Of a stretch of 10,154 bases of DNA, positions 1 to 7,141 are shown one piece after another (positions within the stretch are counted from its first letter, which is position 1; every line of letters begins with the position of its first letter). The notes beneath the pieces were generated by a model. The model was not told where the DNA came from, did not search any database, and was given only the letters and a program-made list of their open reading frames with translations. Source of the DNA: Spirochaetota bacterium (GTDB lineage: Bacteria; Spirochaetota; Leptospiria; Turneriellales; Turneriellaceae); contig JAKQXK010000375.1 in the NCBI GenBank assembly GCA_029561505.1, positions 1 through 10,154 on the forward strand. Reading direction: 5' to 3'. The translations under genes and the position numbers were made by a program.

Positions 1-427
1 GTTCGTTGATCACGGGGCGCGTCGGATATTTCACGCCCGAAACCGTAACTTCGTGATCAGTCACTTCAATCGTATCGCCGGGCACCCCCACGACACGTTT
101 TACGAGTGTCTTGTTAACATATGACATAGAATCTTGCGGCGGAGTGAAAGTCACGATATCACCCCGCTCAGGATAAGCAATACGAAAAAGATGAATATTC
201 GTATAAGGCAGATCGAACGTGTACCGCATTTTGTTCACAAACAAGAAGTCACCGATCATCAGCGTGGGCTCCATCGACGGCGACGGAATGTTGTTGGCGT
301 CGAGCACGCTTGTTTTGATCGCGAACACAAACGCCACGAGGCCGCCGAGCGACACAACGCTGCCGGCTATACGGTTGCTCTCGAGGTAATGCCTGATACG
401 AAAATACCGCTCGTAGAATTTCTTCAT
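1..427 (-). CDS. lepB: Signal peptidase I (partial, C-terminus beyond left edge)
   Basis: Type I signal peptidase, the inner-membrane serine protease that cuts signal peptides from exported proteins on the outer face of the membrane. The visible 142 residues begin with a short basic cytoplasmic tail, then one membrane segment at about residues 20-40. The catalytic serine lies in the motif PSPSMEPTL (Ser51) and the general-base lysine in the motif NKTLVKRVVGVPGDTI (Lys110), followed by the usual GDTI turn. The C-terminal part (including the box D GDN-type motif) lies outside the window. The ATG at 427-425 is well placed: an AAGGA Shine-Dalgarno lies at 438-434, six bases upstream. The gene's ATG overlaps the TGA of the upstream cytochrome gene (ATGA), so translation is probably coupled. 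It is the third gene of the glyA-cytochrome-lepB set. Family assignment is secure from both catalytic motifs. Confidence 0.95.
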   Translation of the reverse strand, partial: MKKFYERYFRIRHYLESNRIAGSVVSLGGLVAFVFAIKTSVLDANNIPSPSMEPTLMIGDFLFVNKMRYTFDLPYTNIHLFRIAYPERGDIVTFTPPQDSMSYVNKTLVKRVVGVPGDTIEVTDHEVTVSGVKYPTRPVINE

Positions 428-855
428 TTTTTATCCTTTTGTAGTGTGTTGTGGCATGCCTGGCAGCTGTTCAGAATTTTTCCGAGTCCCTGGCTGAGTT
501 TTGCCCAATCGGCATCGCTGAGTTTTCCGCGTGCGGATATATAACCGCGCAGATTCTGCGCCTCTGCCTGAATCTGGCGGCCAAAGCGCACGACATTCTT
601 GTTCTCCCATTTGCCGAGAGCCTCGCGAAACGCTTTGCCATAATCGGGGTGGTCTTTCATCTGCCACGATGTCAATCGCCCGAGAATTTCATCGAGCACT
701 TTGCGATCGCCAATAGAAATCGCGCTCGTGAGATTGCGCACCGCGATATCCATTTCAATCATTTCACGGCGTACTGCAATCTGTTGCGCATCGGCTGCGA
801 CGAGCGCCGAAACGAGAACCACGGCCAGCGCCGCCGCGAGCTGAACGCGTTTCAT
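424..855 (-). CDS. Class II (cytochrome c'/c-556-like) monoheme cytochrome c, periplasmic
   Basis: A small exported haem protein of 143 residues. Residues 1-23 form a classical signal peptide (MKR, hydrophobic core, AxA-type ADA end), so the mature protein should be periplasmic. A single haem-attachment motif CQACH sits at 131-135, close to the C-terminus. That position, after a mostly helical, charged body, is typical of class II cytochromes c (four-helix bundle, c' and c-556) rather than class I, where the motif is near the N-terminus. Met32 or Met35 in the first helix could be the sixth iron ligand as in low-spin c-556; this is inference. The ATG at 855-853 is chosen over the start at 894 because it directly precedes the signal peptide; it overlaps the glyA stop as ATGA. 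No clear Shine-Dalgarno is seen, consistent with coupling. Redox partner and electron acceptor are unknown. Confidence 0.85.
   Translation of the reverse strand: MKRVQLAAALAVVLVSALVAADAQQIAVRREMIEMDIAVRNLTSAISIGDRKVLDEILGRLTSWQMKDHPDYGKAFREALGKWENKNVVRFGRQIQAEAQNLRGYISARGKLSDADWAKLSQGLGKILNSCQACHNTLQKDKK
434..438 (-). promoter_or_regulatory. Ribosome binding site of lepB inside the cytochrome gene
   Basis: AAGGA on the minus strand (438-434) lies six bases before the lepB ATG and within the last codons of the cytochrome gene. With the ATGA overlap it gives lepB both its own initiation site and coupling to the upstream gene. Confidence 0.65.
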
Positions 856-2114
856 GGCAACAGGCGAAAATTCTTCATGGGAAAACGGCCGCAAAGCGCA
901 GCGACGCGCGATTTGGCCGCTGCAATTGCCGCTTCACTGCCTTTTGCGTCGAGCACGTCGGCGATAATGTCGGCCGTTTCTGTAAACTCGGCGACGTCAA
1001 AGCCCCGCGTTGTCAGGGCCGGTGAGCCGAGGCGTATGCCGCTCGAAACCGCCGGCTTGTTTTTATCGTATGGCAGCATATTCTTGTTCGTCGTGATATT
1101 CGCTGCCTCTAACATCGCCTGCGCGTCTTTGCCCGTTATGCCTTTCGTGTCAAAAGTGTTCACGATCATCAGGTGGTTATCTGTGCCGCCTGAGACAAGC
1201 GTCAGGCCGCGTTCGACAAGCCGGTTCGCCAGGGCTTTTGCGTTCGCGAGAATACGCTGTTGGTAAACGATGAAATCTGGCTGCAGGGCTTCGCCAAAAG
1301 CGGCAGCTTTAGCCGCAATAACGTGCATCAGCGGCCCGCCCTGCACACCCGGGAAAACGCGAGAGTTAATCGTCTTGATGATGTCTTCGCTGTTGGTAAG
1401 AATGATGCCGCCGCGTGGCCCTCTGAGCGTCTTGTGCGTCGTCGAGGTAACGATATCGGCGTGGTCCATTGGCGACGGATGCAACTTTGCGGCGACGAGA
1501 CCTGCGATGTGCGCCATATCAACCATCACCTTCGCGCCCACCTGGTCGGCGATGTTGCGAAAGCGTGCAAAATCGATCACGCGCGGATACGCCGACGCAC
1601 CGACGATGATCATGCGCGGCCTGTGTTCGTGCGCCAGTTTTTCGACTCGCTCGTAATCGATCAGATGTGTCTTCTCATCGACGCCATAAGCGACTGGTTT
1701 GTAATAAAGCCCTGAAAAATTTACGGCGCTGCCATGGGTGAGGTGTCCCCCGTGAGCGAGATCCATGCCGAGAAAAGTATCGCCCGGCTGCAGCACCGCG
1801 TAAAAGGCTGCAAGGTTCGCTGACGCCCCCGAATGCGGCTGCACGTTGGCAAATTTTGCACCGAAAACCTGCTTAATGCGTTCTATGGCAAGCGTTTCGA
1901 CCATGTCGGCGGGCCCGCAGCCACCGTAATACCGCTTACCAGGGTACCCTTCGGCATATTTGTTCGTCAGCGTCGAGGTATAGGCCTCGAGCACAGTCTT
2001 TGACACAAAGTTTTCAGACGCAATCAGTTCGAGATGCGTTTCTTGCCGGTCATCTTCGGCTTTAAGAGCAGCGGCGAGTTCAGGGTCTTGAGAGGTAATC
2101 AGCGGGTAAGACAT
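852..2114 (-). CDS. glyA: Serine hydroxymethyltransferase
   Basis: Cytoplasmic PLP enzyme that converts serine plus tetrahydrofolate to glycine plus 5,10-methylene-tetrahydrofolate, the main source of one-carbon units. The 420-residue length matches bacterial GlyA. Visible landmarks in order: LELIASENF (28-36) near the N-terminus, the [15 protein letters not shown] block (51-65), the QPHSGASAN stretch (92-100), the VDMAHIAGL motif (198-206), and the PLP Schiff-base lysine Lys228 in [14 protein letters not shown]. The start at 2114 is preferred over the longer frame (start at 2189) because family members begin only a few residues before the D-x-E-L-x-x-A helix; no strong Shine-Dalgarno is visible. 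The last ten residues ([10 protein letters not shown]) differ from the usual C-terminus. The TGA overlaps the downstream cytochrome ATG. It is the first gene of the operon, facing odhB divergently across a 141 bp gap. Confidence 0.97.
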   Translation of the reverse strand: MSYPLITSQDPELAAALKAEDDRQETHLELIASENFVSKTVLEAYTSTLTNKYAEGYPGKRYYGGCGPADMVETLAIERIKQVFGAKFANVQPHSGASANLAAFYAVLQPGDTFLGMDLAHGGHLTHGSAVNFSGLYYKPVAYGVDEKTHLIDYERVEKLAHEHRPRMIIVGASAYPRVIDFARFRNIADQVGAKVMVDMAHIAGLVAAKLHPSPMDHADIVTSTTHKTLRGPRGGIILTNSEDIIKTINSRVFPGVQGGPLMHVIAAKAAAFGEALQPDFIVYQQRILANAKALANRLVERGLTLVSGGTDNHLMIVNTFDTKGITGKDAQAMLEAANITTNKNMLPYDKNKPAVSSGIRLGSPALTTRGFDVAEFTETADIIADVLDAKGSEAAIAAAKSRVAALCGRFPMKNFRLLP

Positions 2115-2255
2115 AGCAGCAGAAAACAATTTCCCGACACGCCGCAAACGAAAATACGCGAACAGAACCACGGCCCGCAGCGCCGGCAATTCGGGTAGTA
2201 ACAGCTGATTCTGATCTGTAGTTGACGCGACAGGTCAAAGATTGGTCACCCAACC
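2115..2255. promoter_or_regulatory. Divergent intergenic region between glyA and odhB
   Basis: This 141 bp gap must hold the promoters for both glyA (minus) and odhB (plus). I cannot point to a convincing pair of -35/-10 hexamers on either strand. A TTGACG hexamer at 2222-2227 looks like a -35 box for odhB but has no TATAAT-like partner at 16-18 bp, and it would put transcription start almost at the ATG. The same stretch forms a small perfect inverted repeat, TTGAC (2222-2226) and GTCAA (2234-2238) with a 7-base spacer, which might be an operator or chance. No Shine-Dalgarno stands out before the odhB ATG. Confidence 0.4.
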
Positions 2256-3497
2256 ATGGCAGACGTCGAAGTCAAAGTACCGGCAATGGGTGAATCGATC
2301 AGCGAGGGTACAATCTCGCGCTGGTTCAAAAAAGAAGGCGAGGCAATCAAAGCCGACGAAGCCTTGTTCGAAATTGAGACAGATAAGGTTACTCAAGAGA
2401 TTTACGCCCCCGTTGGTGGTGTCGTGAAGAAGCTGCAGAAAGCGCAGGGCGCAAACGCCGCAGTCGGCGAGACAGTCGCCGTGATCGACTCATCTGCAAC
2501 CGCGTCAGCGACACCCGCCGAAAAACCCGCAGCGCCTACCGCGCCGGCGCCCGCGAGCAAAACACAGCCAATGGCTGAAACTCTGCCCCCTGCTGCTAAA
2601 AAGCTTGCGACCGAAAAAGGAATCGACACCTCGACCATAGCCGGTTCGGGCAAGCACGGTCAGGTGACGAAGGGCGACGTCATCGGGGCTATAAGTGACG
2701 CTGCGGCCAAAGGCGACAGCGTTCAGCAGAAACCAGCTGCCCCCGCAGCGGCGCAGCCCGCGCGCGTCATCACCATGGCTGCAGGCGAACGCGAAACGAT
2801 TCAGCCGATGTCGCGCCTGCGGCGCGCAATTGCCGACAGGCTGGTTTCTGCGCAACAGACCGCAGCGATTCTCACGACCTTCAATGAGGTCGACATGAAG
2901 CCCGCGATGGACCTGCGCACGAAGCACAACGAAGACTTTCAGAAAAAATATGGCGTCAAAATCGGCTTCATGAGCCTTTTTACCAAAGCAGTCGTCAGCG
3001 CGCTCAAAGAAGTGCCTGCGATCAATGCCGAAATTCGAGGCACCGACATTGTCTATAAAAACTATTACGACATCGGTGTCGCAGTCGGCGGGCCCAGAGG
3101 GCTCGTCGTGCCAATCGTACGCAGTGCCGATCAGCTGAACTTTTCTGAAATTGAAATCGAGATCAGCCGGCTTGCGGCACGCGTCAAAGAGGGCAGTATC
3201 ACGCTGCCCGAAATGGAAGGCGGCACCTTCACTATCTCTAACGGTGGCATCTACGGCTCAATGATGTCGACACCTATATTAAACCCGCCGCAGAGCGGCA
3301 TTCTCGGCATGCACAATATCGTGAAGCGCGCCGTCGTCGTCAGCGAAGGTGGCTCAGATAAAATTGAGATCCGACCGATGATGTATATTGCGCTTTCATA
3401 CGATCACCGTATCGTTGATGGCAAAGAGGCCGTTACCTTTCTGGTGAAGGTCAAACAGGCAATCGAAGACCCGGTACGGCTTCTGCTCGGCGTCTGA
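2256..3497 (+). CDS. odhB (sucB): Dihydrolipoyllysine succinyltransferase, E2 of 2-oxoglutarate dehydrogenase
   Basis: Core subunit of the 2-oxoglutarate dehydrogenase complex, which moves the succinyl group from E1 to CoA through a swinging lipoyl arm in the TCA cycle. The 413 residues show the full E2 plan: a lipoyl domain (about 2-77) with the lipoylated Lys44 in ETDKVTQE; an Ala/Pro-rich linker (about 80-105); an E3/E1-binding domain (about 108-147, [14 protein letters not shown] and [11 protein letters not shown]); a second Ala/Pro linker; and the catalytic domain (about 180-413). His384 and Asp388 in SYDHRIVDG are the catalytic pair. The motifs [11 protein letters not shown] and NEVDM favour the 2-oxoglutarate form over pyruvate or branched-chain E2. 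It stands alone: glyA diverges upstream and a sulfatase gene converges downstream, so E1 (sucA) and E3 (lpd) must be encoded elsewhere. The ATG gives the standard N-terminus. Confidence 0.95.
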   Translation: MADVEVKVPAMGESISEGTISRWFKKEGEAIKADEALFEIETDKVTQEIYAPVGGVVKKLQKAQGANAAVGETVAVIDSSATASATPAEKPAAPTAPAPASKTQPMAETLPPAAKKLATEKGIDTSTIAGSGKHGQVTKGDVIGAISDAAAKGDSVQQKPAAPAAAQPARVITMAAGERETIQPMSRLRRAIADRLVSAQQTAAILTTFNEVDMKPAMDLRTKHNEDFQKKYGVKIGFMSLFTKAVVSALKEVPAINAEIRGTDIVYKNYYDIGVAVGGPRGLVVPIVRSADQLNFSEIEIEISRLAARVKEGSITLPEMEGGTFTISNGGIYGSMMSTPILNPPQSGILGMHNIVKRAVVVSEGGSDKIEIRPMMYIALSYDHRIVDGKEAVTFLVKVKQAIEDPVRLLLGV

Positions 3498-3520
3498 TTC
3501 GGCCATAAAGAGCGCCGATC
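3496..3520. terminator. Hairpin between convergent odhB and sulfatase genes, possible bidirectional terminator
   Basis: The 21 bp between the two convergent genes and their stop codons can fold. GAT-T-CGGC (3496-3503, one bulged T) pairs with GCCGATC (3514-3520) around a 10-base loop. An alternative stem pairs CTGCT-CGGCG (3483-3492) with CGCCG (3513-3517) and AGCAG (3521-3525). Neither orientation is followed by a T-run, so it is not a canonical intrinsic terminator; the convergent position is the main reason to call it one. Confidence 0.3.
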
Positions 3521-5459
3521 AGCAGCCCGACTGTTTACAGAAGTTATTGTAACCTTTGATAATTGCCGGCTGAGACGCGTAGAATTTCTGCAGAGCCGTA
3601 TACTGCGCGCTGCCCGTATTGCAGGCCTGCAGCGTCTGCTCACCTGGGTCATTAGCCAGATAAAAGCTGCGGCAGTTTTTGCGGGCGTACAGAATCTGCA
3701 CTTTTCTCAGGTCGCGGGCAACCGAAGTCAGCGTATTCTCATTGCCATACGTAAAAATGAAATTGCGCGACAGCTGCCCGCGCAGCAAAGACTCTCCCTG
3801 AAACCGCTCGCGGCTGTAGCCAATACCCATGGCATCGAGAAGCGTCGGCACAATGTCGGCATGCACCGTGGGCTCTGTGATAGTCTTCGGCTGAATCAGC
3901 TTCGGTGAATAGATGATCAGGGGCGATGCGATATTTTCGTTATAGCTCTCGCCAGAATGCACGCGGTTTCCCGGGTGCTGATAAAACGCTTCGCCATGGT
4001 CGCCGACAATGACGACGATCGTGTTTTCGAGCCGGCCCGATGCCTGAAGGCTTTCGATAATCTGTTGTATCAGCTGGTCTTGTGCGAAAAGGTTGTTCAC
4101 GTAGCGGTCGCGCGACGATGCCGGCTGAATAATACGGTGCCTTGGCCCGATGTCTGGGTATGGCCAGTGCCCGACGAAGGTGTAATAGACGCCGACAAAG
4201 GGCTCGCGTGTCTTATTCAGGCGCGCATTAAAATGTGCGACGGTTTCGAATTCATCGCGTGCGGGCGTGGGGCCTGCCCGATACTCTGTCAGCTGTTTCA
4301 ATTTATTGTAGTCTTCAAGATCGGTGAAACCGCGATTCTTAAACCACGCGCGGGGAAAATACCAGTTGAGATCTGCCGGCGTCACGAGAAAACCCGTGTA
4401 GGCTTTTCCCAGAAGGTCGAGCAGATGTGGTACCTGCAGGTCGTTTTCCATCGAGAAAAACCGTGTTTCGGGGCTCTCATACAGCCCTGAAAAAATTGAA
4501 AATATCGACCGCGGCGAACTGTTGTTCGACGCAAAGTGCCGGCTGAAATAGAGCGACTTATTCGTCAGCGACCACAGATATGGCATCGGCATTTTACCGC
4601 CTGCGTATTTCTGGGTATCAAAAATATATTCGCGTGCGGTGCTCTCGAGTACTATAAAAACGACATTGGCATCGACACGCGAACGCATCGGCCGCGCTTC
4701 AGGTGAGGATTTCAAATTGTAAAAAACCGGGTCGTCTATCGAAACCGTTGCGCTGTTCGTCGCACCCGCTGCCGCCCGCCCTTTGGCTGCAGCCAGACTC
4801 TGCCAGGCATCGCCCAGCAAATACAGGTGCGGGCTCTGCACGAGCTCACGCGGCACTGCCCGGGCCGGCGTCGCCTGCGCGAGCAGCAAGAACACACCAC
4901 CCATTGCAGCTGCCGAAGCGACGGCGCGCACGCCAAAGCGGCGTTCAAACGCAAGCAGCCCGGCAAATGCGAGTTGCGGCGCAACCATCGCGAGGTAATC
5001 TTTAAAGCCTAGCAGGGCAAAAAAATCCCTGAAGCTGAGTACGGTAAAAAACTCAACGAACATACCCCAGGTGAAACCGGTATTCATGGTAAAAAGAAGG
5101 TTCAGGTGTGACCCGAGCACTACCGAATGCCAGAGCAACACGCCGGCGAGCACCAACCTGCTGACGACGACCTTCGCGCGCGAAGCCTTGCCTGACCCGT
5201 CTGATAAAAAGAATGCAACAACAGCCATAATGGCTACCAGCACGACCAATAGCACAATATCGTAAGCCAGCCCCGAAACAACGGCGATGGCCGACCAGAA
5301 GCTGCGCGCAGCGCCGAGTGGCGGGGCCTCTGACGCGAACAGCGCAGCCACGAGCACCATGCGATAGATAAGACCGACGCCAAAAAACACCTGCAGAAAG
5401 GCACGAAAGCCGCGGTCTGCGAAAGGCAGCCGAAATGCCCGGGAAATACGCGAAAACAT
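3519..5459 (-). CDS. Membrane-anchored LtaS-like sulfatase / phosphoglycerol- or phosphoethanolamine-transferase-type enzyme
   Basis: Alkaline-phosphatase-superfamily enzyme of 646 residues built like LtaS/OpgB/EptA proteins: about five N-terminal membrane helices (roughly 19-42, 59-85, 98-124, 156-171, 178-195) and then a large domain expected in the periplasm. Metal-site and catalytic landmarks are present: FIVLES with Glu272, NNSSPRSIF with Ser315 as likely nucleophile (Thr in LtaS), GHWPYP with His431, and VGDHGE with Asp487-His488; His501 in VHSG may also bind. The family transfers or hydrolyses phospho- or sulfo-groups on envelope lipids and glycans; the substrate here cannot be read from sequence. 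All four cysteines (596, 613, 641, 646) lie in the last 51 residues, suggesting disulfides. The ATG shares one base with the stop of the upstream phosphatase gene (TGATG), so the two are probably translated together. No good Shine-Dalgarno is seen. Confidence 0.85.
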   Translation of the reverse strand: MFSRISRAFRLPFADRGFRAFLQVFFGVGLIYRMVLVAALFASEAPPLGAARSFWSAIAVVSGLAYDIVLLVVLVAIMAVVAFFLSDGSGKASRAKVVVSRLVLAGVLLWHSVVLGSHLNLLFTMNTGFTWGMFVEFFTVLSFRDFFALLGFKDYLAMVAPQLAFAGLLAFERRFGVRAVASAAAMGGVFLLLAQATPARAVPRELVQSPHLYLLGDAWQSLAAAKGRAAAGATNSATVSIDDPVFYNLKSSPEARPMRSRVDANVVFIVLESTAREYIFDTQKYAGGKMPMPYLWSLTNKSLYFSRHFASNNSSPRSIFSIFSGLYESPETRFFSMENDLQVPHLLDLLGKAYTGFLVTPADLNWYFPRAWFKNRGFTDLEDYNKLKQLTEYRAGPTPARDEFETVAHFNARLNKTREPFVGVYYTFVGHWPYPDIGPRHRIIQPASSRDRYVNNLFAQDQLIQQIIESLQASGRLENTIVVIVGDHGEAFYQHPGNRVHSGESYNENIASPLIIYSPKLIQPKTITEPTVHADIVPTLLDAMGIGYSRERFQGESLLRGQLSRNFIFTYGNENTLTSVARDLRKVQILYARKNCRSFYLANDPGEQTLQACNTGSAQYTALQKFYASQPAIIKGYNNFCKQSGC

Positions 5460-7039
5460 CAGGTCAAATCGGTGATGAGCAGCGTTACGTCATCAGAGAA
5501 CTTTTCAGTACCTGAAAACTCCGTCACGCGCCTGTAGATTTCTCCCAGAACGAGTGCCGGGTTCTCGCCCCTGAGTTCTGCGAGCGCGGCTTCGAATCTG
5601 GGCATACCAAACTCTTCGCGTGCCGCGTTCTTTTGTTCAACGATACCGTCGGTAAACAGAATCAGCCGCGTGCCTGCCGGATACGCAATTTTCTTAAATT
5701 CGTAAGGGGCCGTGATGAAAGACCCAATGACGGTACCGGTAGCCTCGAGGGGCAAGAACGAGGCTTTGCCGCTTTGCAGCAGGCACGGTATATGACCGCC
5801 GTTCGCGAACTCGATCGTGCGTGCGTTCGGGTCAATGAGCAGCACAACACCCGTAAGATAGTGGTTCGTGGTTACCTGCTTCATCGCCTCAGAAAGTTTT
5901 TTGAGAATATCGCCGGCATTGGTACGCGAGAAATCCTGACTACCGAGCGACATTTTGCACATCGCACCGACAAGCGCGCTGGGCACGCCGTGACCTGAAA
6001 TGTCGGCGATAAATATGAAAATTCTGCCGTCGGGCAATTCTGCGTAATCGTAAAGATCGCCTGAAACCTCGTGGCATGGCCGGTAGAGAGTTGCGAGCTG
6101 TAGCTTATCGATCTCAGTTGTCGTCGGCAGCATCGCCTGTTGCACCTCGGTTGCGAGCTCGAGCTCACGCGACATGGTTTCTGATTTTGCTTTAATCTCT
6201 TTCGTGCGCTCTTCAACCATGAGCTCGAGGTTCTGCGCGTAAGCCTTGAGCTCGGCATGCGCGCGTTCGAGGTCTTTCTCAAGATTCTCGAGTTTTTTGA
6301 AAATATCGAGACTGCCTCGGTTCAGGTTCAGATCTTCTTGCCTGCGAAAACGGCGTATAAAAAAGGCGAGCATCGGCACCAGCAGAAGCAAGATTCCCGA
6401 TTTAAAAATCGCATGGCCTGTGACGTTCTTGGCGAAGGCTTCGGGCCGGGTGAGGCCAATATACACAACTGAGTCAAACATCATGATCAGCCAAAGGGCT
6501 ATGAACATGTTGATCCACAACGGTACCCTTTTTAGCTGATTTACCAGAAACTGGAAAAGCACCACTGCGAGAAAGAGGTCGAAAATCGTGTTCATGACCG
6601 AAACAGCGATATTAAAGACACGCGGCTCAAGCACCTGATTTGTCAGCGCCCAGTCGGTTGCGGGCAGATACAGTGCCTTGGCGTTAAAGAGAAAGACCTG
6701 TGTCAGAATCAGCAGCACCTGGCAACCGATCGACACCATAATTACTTTTCGTGCTTCGTTGATACCTTCGGCAATGTAAACGAAGAGCAGCGCGGCGAAA
6801 ATGACCGTGTAGACGCCCGATGAAAGGCGAAACTTGTATGCAACTTCGCCGATGGTCACGCTTGTTGAGAAATTGAGGCCACCGACAAAGAATGAAAGAA
6901 ACCAGAGAAAGGCCACGTACACGAGAAATGGCTCGCGAAACCCGCGGCCGCGAAGTATCTGCAGTGGCCAGATTGGCAGCACAACGGCCACTATGCTGGC
7001 AAAAAATATCGACAGCGATGCTGCTTCCACACCGCTCAT
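5459..7039 (-). CDS. Membrane-bound SpoIIE/RsbU-type PP2C serine/threonine phosphatase with 7-helix sensor region
   Basis: A 526-residue signalling protein. Residues 1 to about 232 hold about seven hydrophobic helices, which would place the rest in the cytoplasm. A charged helical linker follows (about 242-297, likely coiled coil), then the PP2C domain introduced by the family signature ATEVQQAMLP (296-305). Metal-binding acidic residues are visible in SGDLYDY (Asp328), ADISGHG (Asp346), LFTDG (Asp464) and FSDDVT (Asp516-Asp517). Such enzymes usually dephosphorylate anti-sigma-factor antagonists or related partner-switch proteins; no STAS or HPK-like partner gene lies in the window. The membrane module has no name I can give with certainty; it may sense a small ligand or membrane state. 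Start: the ATG at 7039 opens just before the first helix; an in-frame TTG at 7063 would add eight residues. The stop overlaps the downstream sulfatase start. Confidence 0.88.
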   Translation of the reverse strand: MSGVEAASLSIFFASIVAVVLPIWPLQILRGRGFREPFLVYVAFLWFLSFFVGGLNFSTSVTIGEVAYKFRLSSGVYTVIFAALLFVYIAEGINEARKVIMVSIGCQVLLILTQVFLFNAKALYLPATDWALTNQVLEPRVFNIAVSVMNTIFDLFLAVVLFQFLVNQLKRVPLWINMFIALWLIMMFDSVVYIGLTRPEAFAKNVTGHAIFKSGILLLLVPMLAFFIRRFRRQEDLNLNRGSLDIFKKLENLEKDLERAHAELKAYAQNLELMVEERTKEIKAKSETMSRELELATEVQQAMLPTTTEIDKLQLATLYRPCHEVSGDLYDYAELPDGRIFIFIADISGHGVPSALVGAMCKMSLGSQDFSRTNAGDILKKLSEAMKQVTTNHYLTGVVLLIDPNARTIEFANGGHIPCLLQSGKASFLPLEATGTVIGSFITAPYEFKKIAYPAGTRLILFTDGIVEQKNAAREEFGMPRFEAALAELRGENPALVLGEIYRRVTEFSGTEKFSDDVTLLITDLT

Positions 7040-7141
7040 CTGCAGAGCGTGGCCACAGCGCAAAGTACAAAAGTCATGAGGGTATCTGCCCCGATCTCCA
7101 TTCTGCTTGACGCGATTTGCCAGACCTGAACCTTGCAGACC
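7040..7141. promoter_or_regulatory. Divergent intergenic region between phosphatase and acyltransferase genes
   Basis: This gap of about 100 bp must carry promoters for the minus-strand phosphatase-sulfatase pair and the plus-strand acyltransferase operon. I see no convincing -35/-10 pair. It contains a perfect 8-base palindrome GTGGCCAC (7049-7056) just upstream of the phosphatase ATG, and a TTGACGCGA word (7107-7115) that also occurs upstream of odhB at 2222-2230. Confidence 0.35.

Noticed and set aside
451..1266. Long plus-strand open frame (271 codons) opposite the cytochrome and glyA genes
   Set aside because: It is antisense to two clearly recognised genes, has no recognisable domain, and its length is explained by codon bias of the sense genes.
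2115..2189. N-terminal extension of glyA to a start at 2189
   Set aside because: The extra 25 residues are not found in the family, and the ATG at 2114 gives the normal N-terminus.
2222..2238. TTGAC/GTCAA inverted repeat as a defined operator
   Set aside because: Five-base arms with a 7-base spacer are too short to exclude chance; kept only as a note in the intergenic entry.
3957..4490. Plus-strand open frame of 177 codons inside the sulfatase gene
   Set aside because: Antisense shadow of the catalytic domain; no family resemblance.
7040..7063. TTG start at 7063 for the phosphatase
   Set aside because: Possible, but it adds only eight residues and has no Shine-Dalgarno; the ATG at 7039 directly precedes the first membrane helix.
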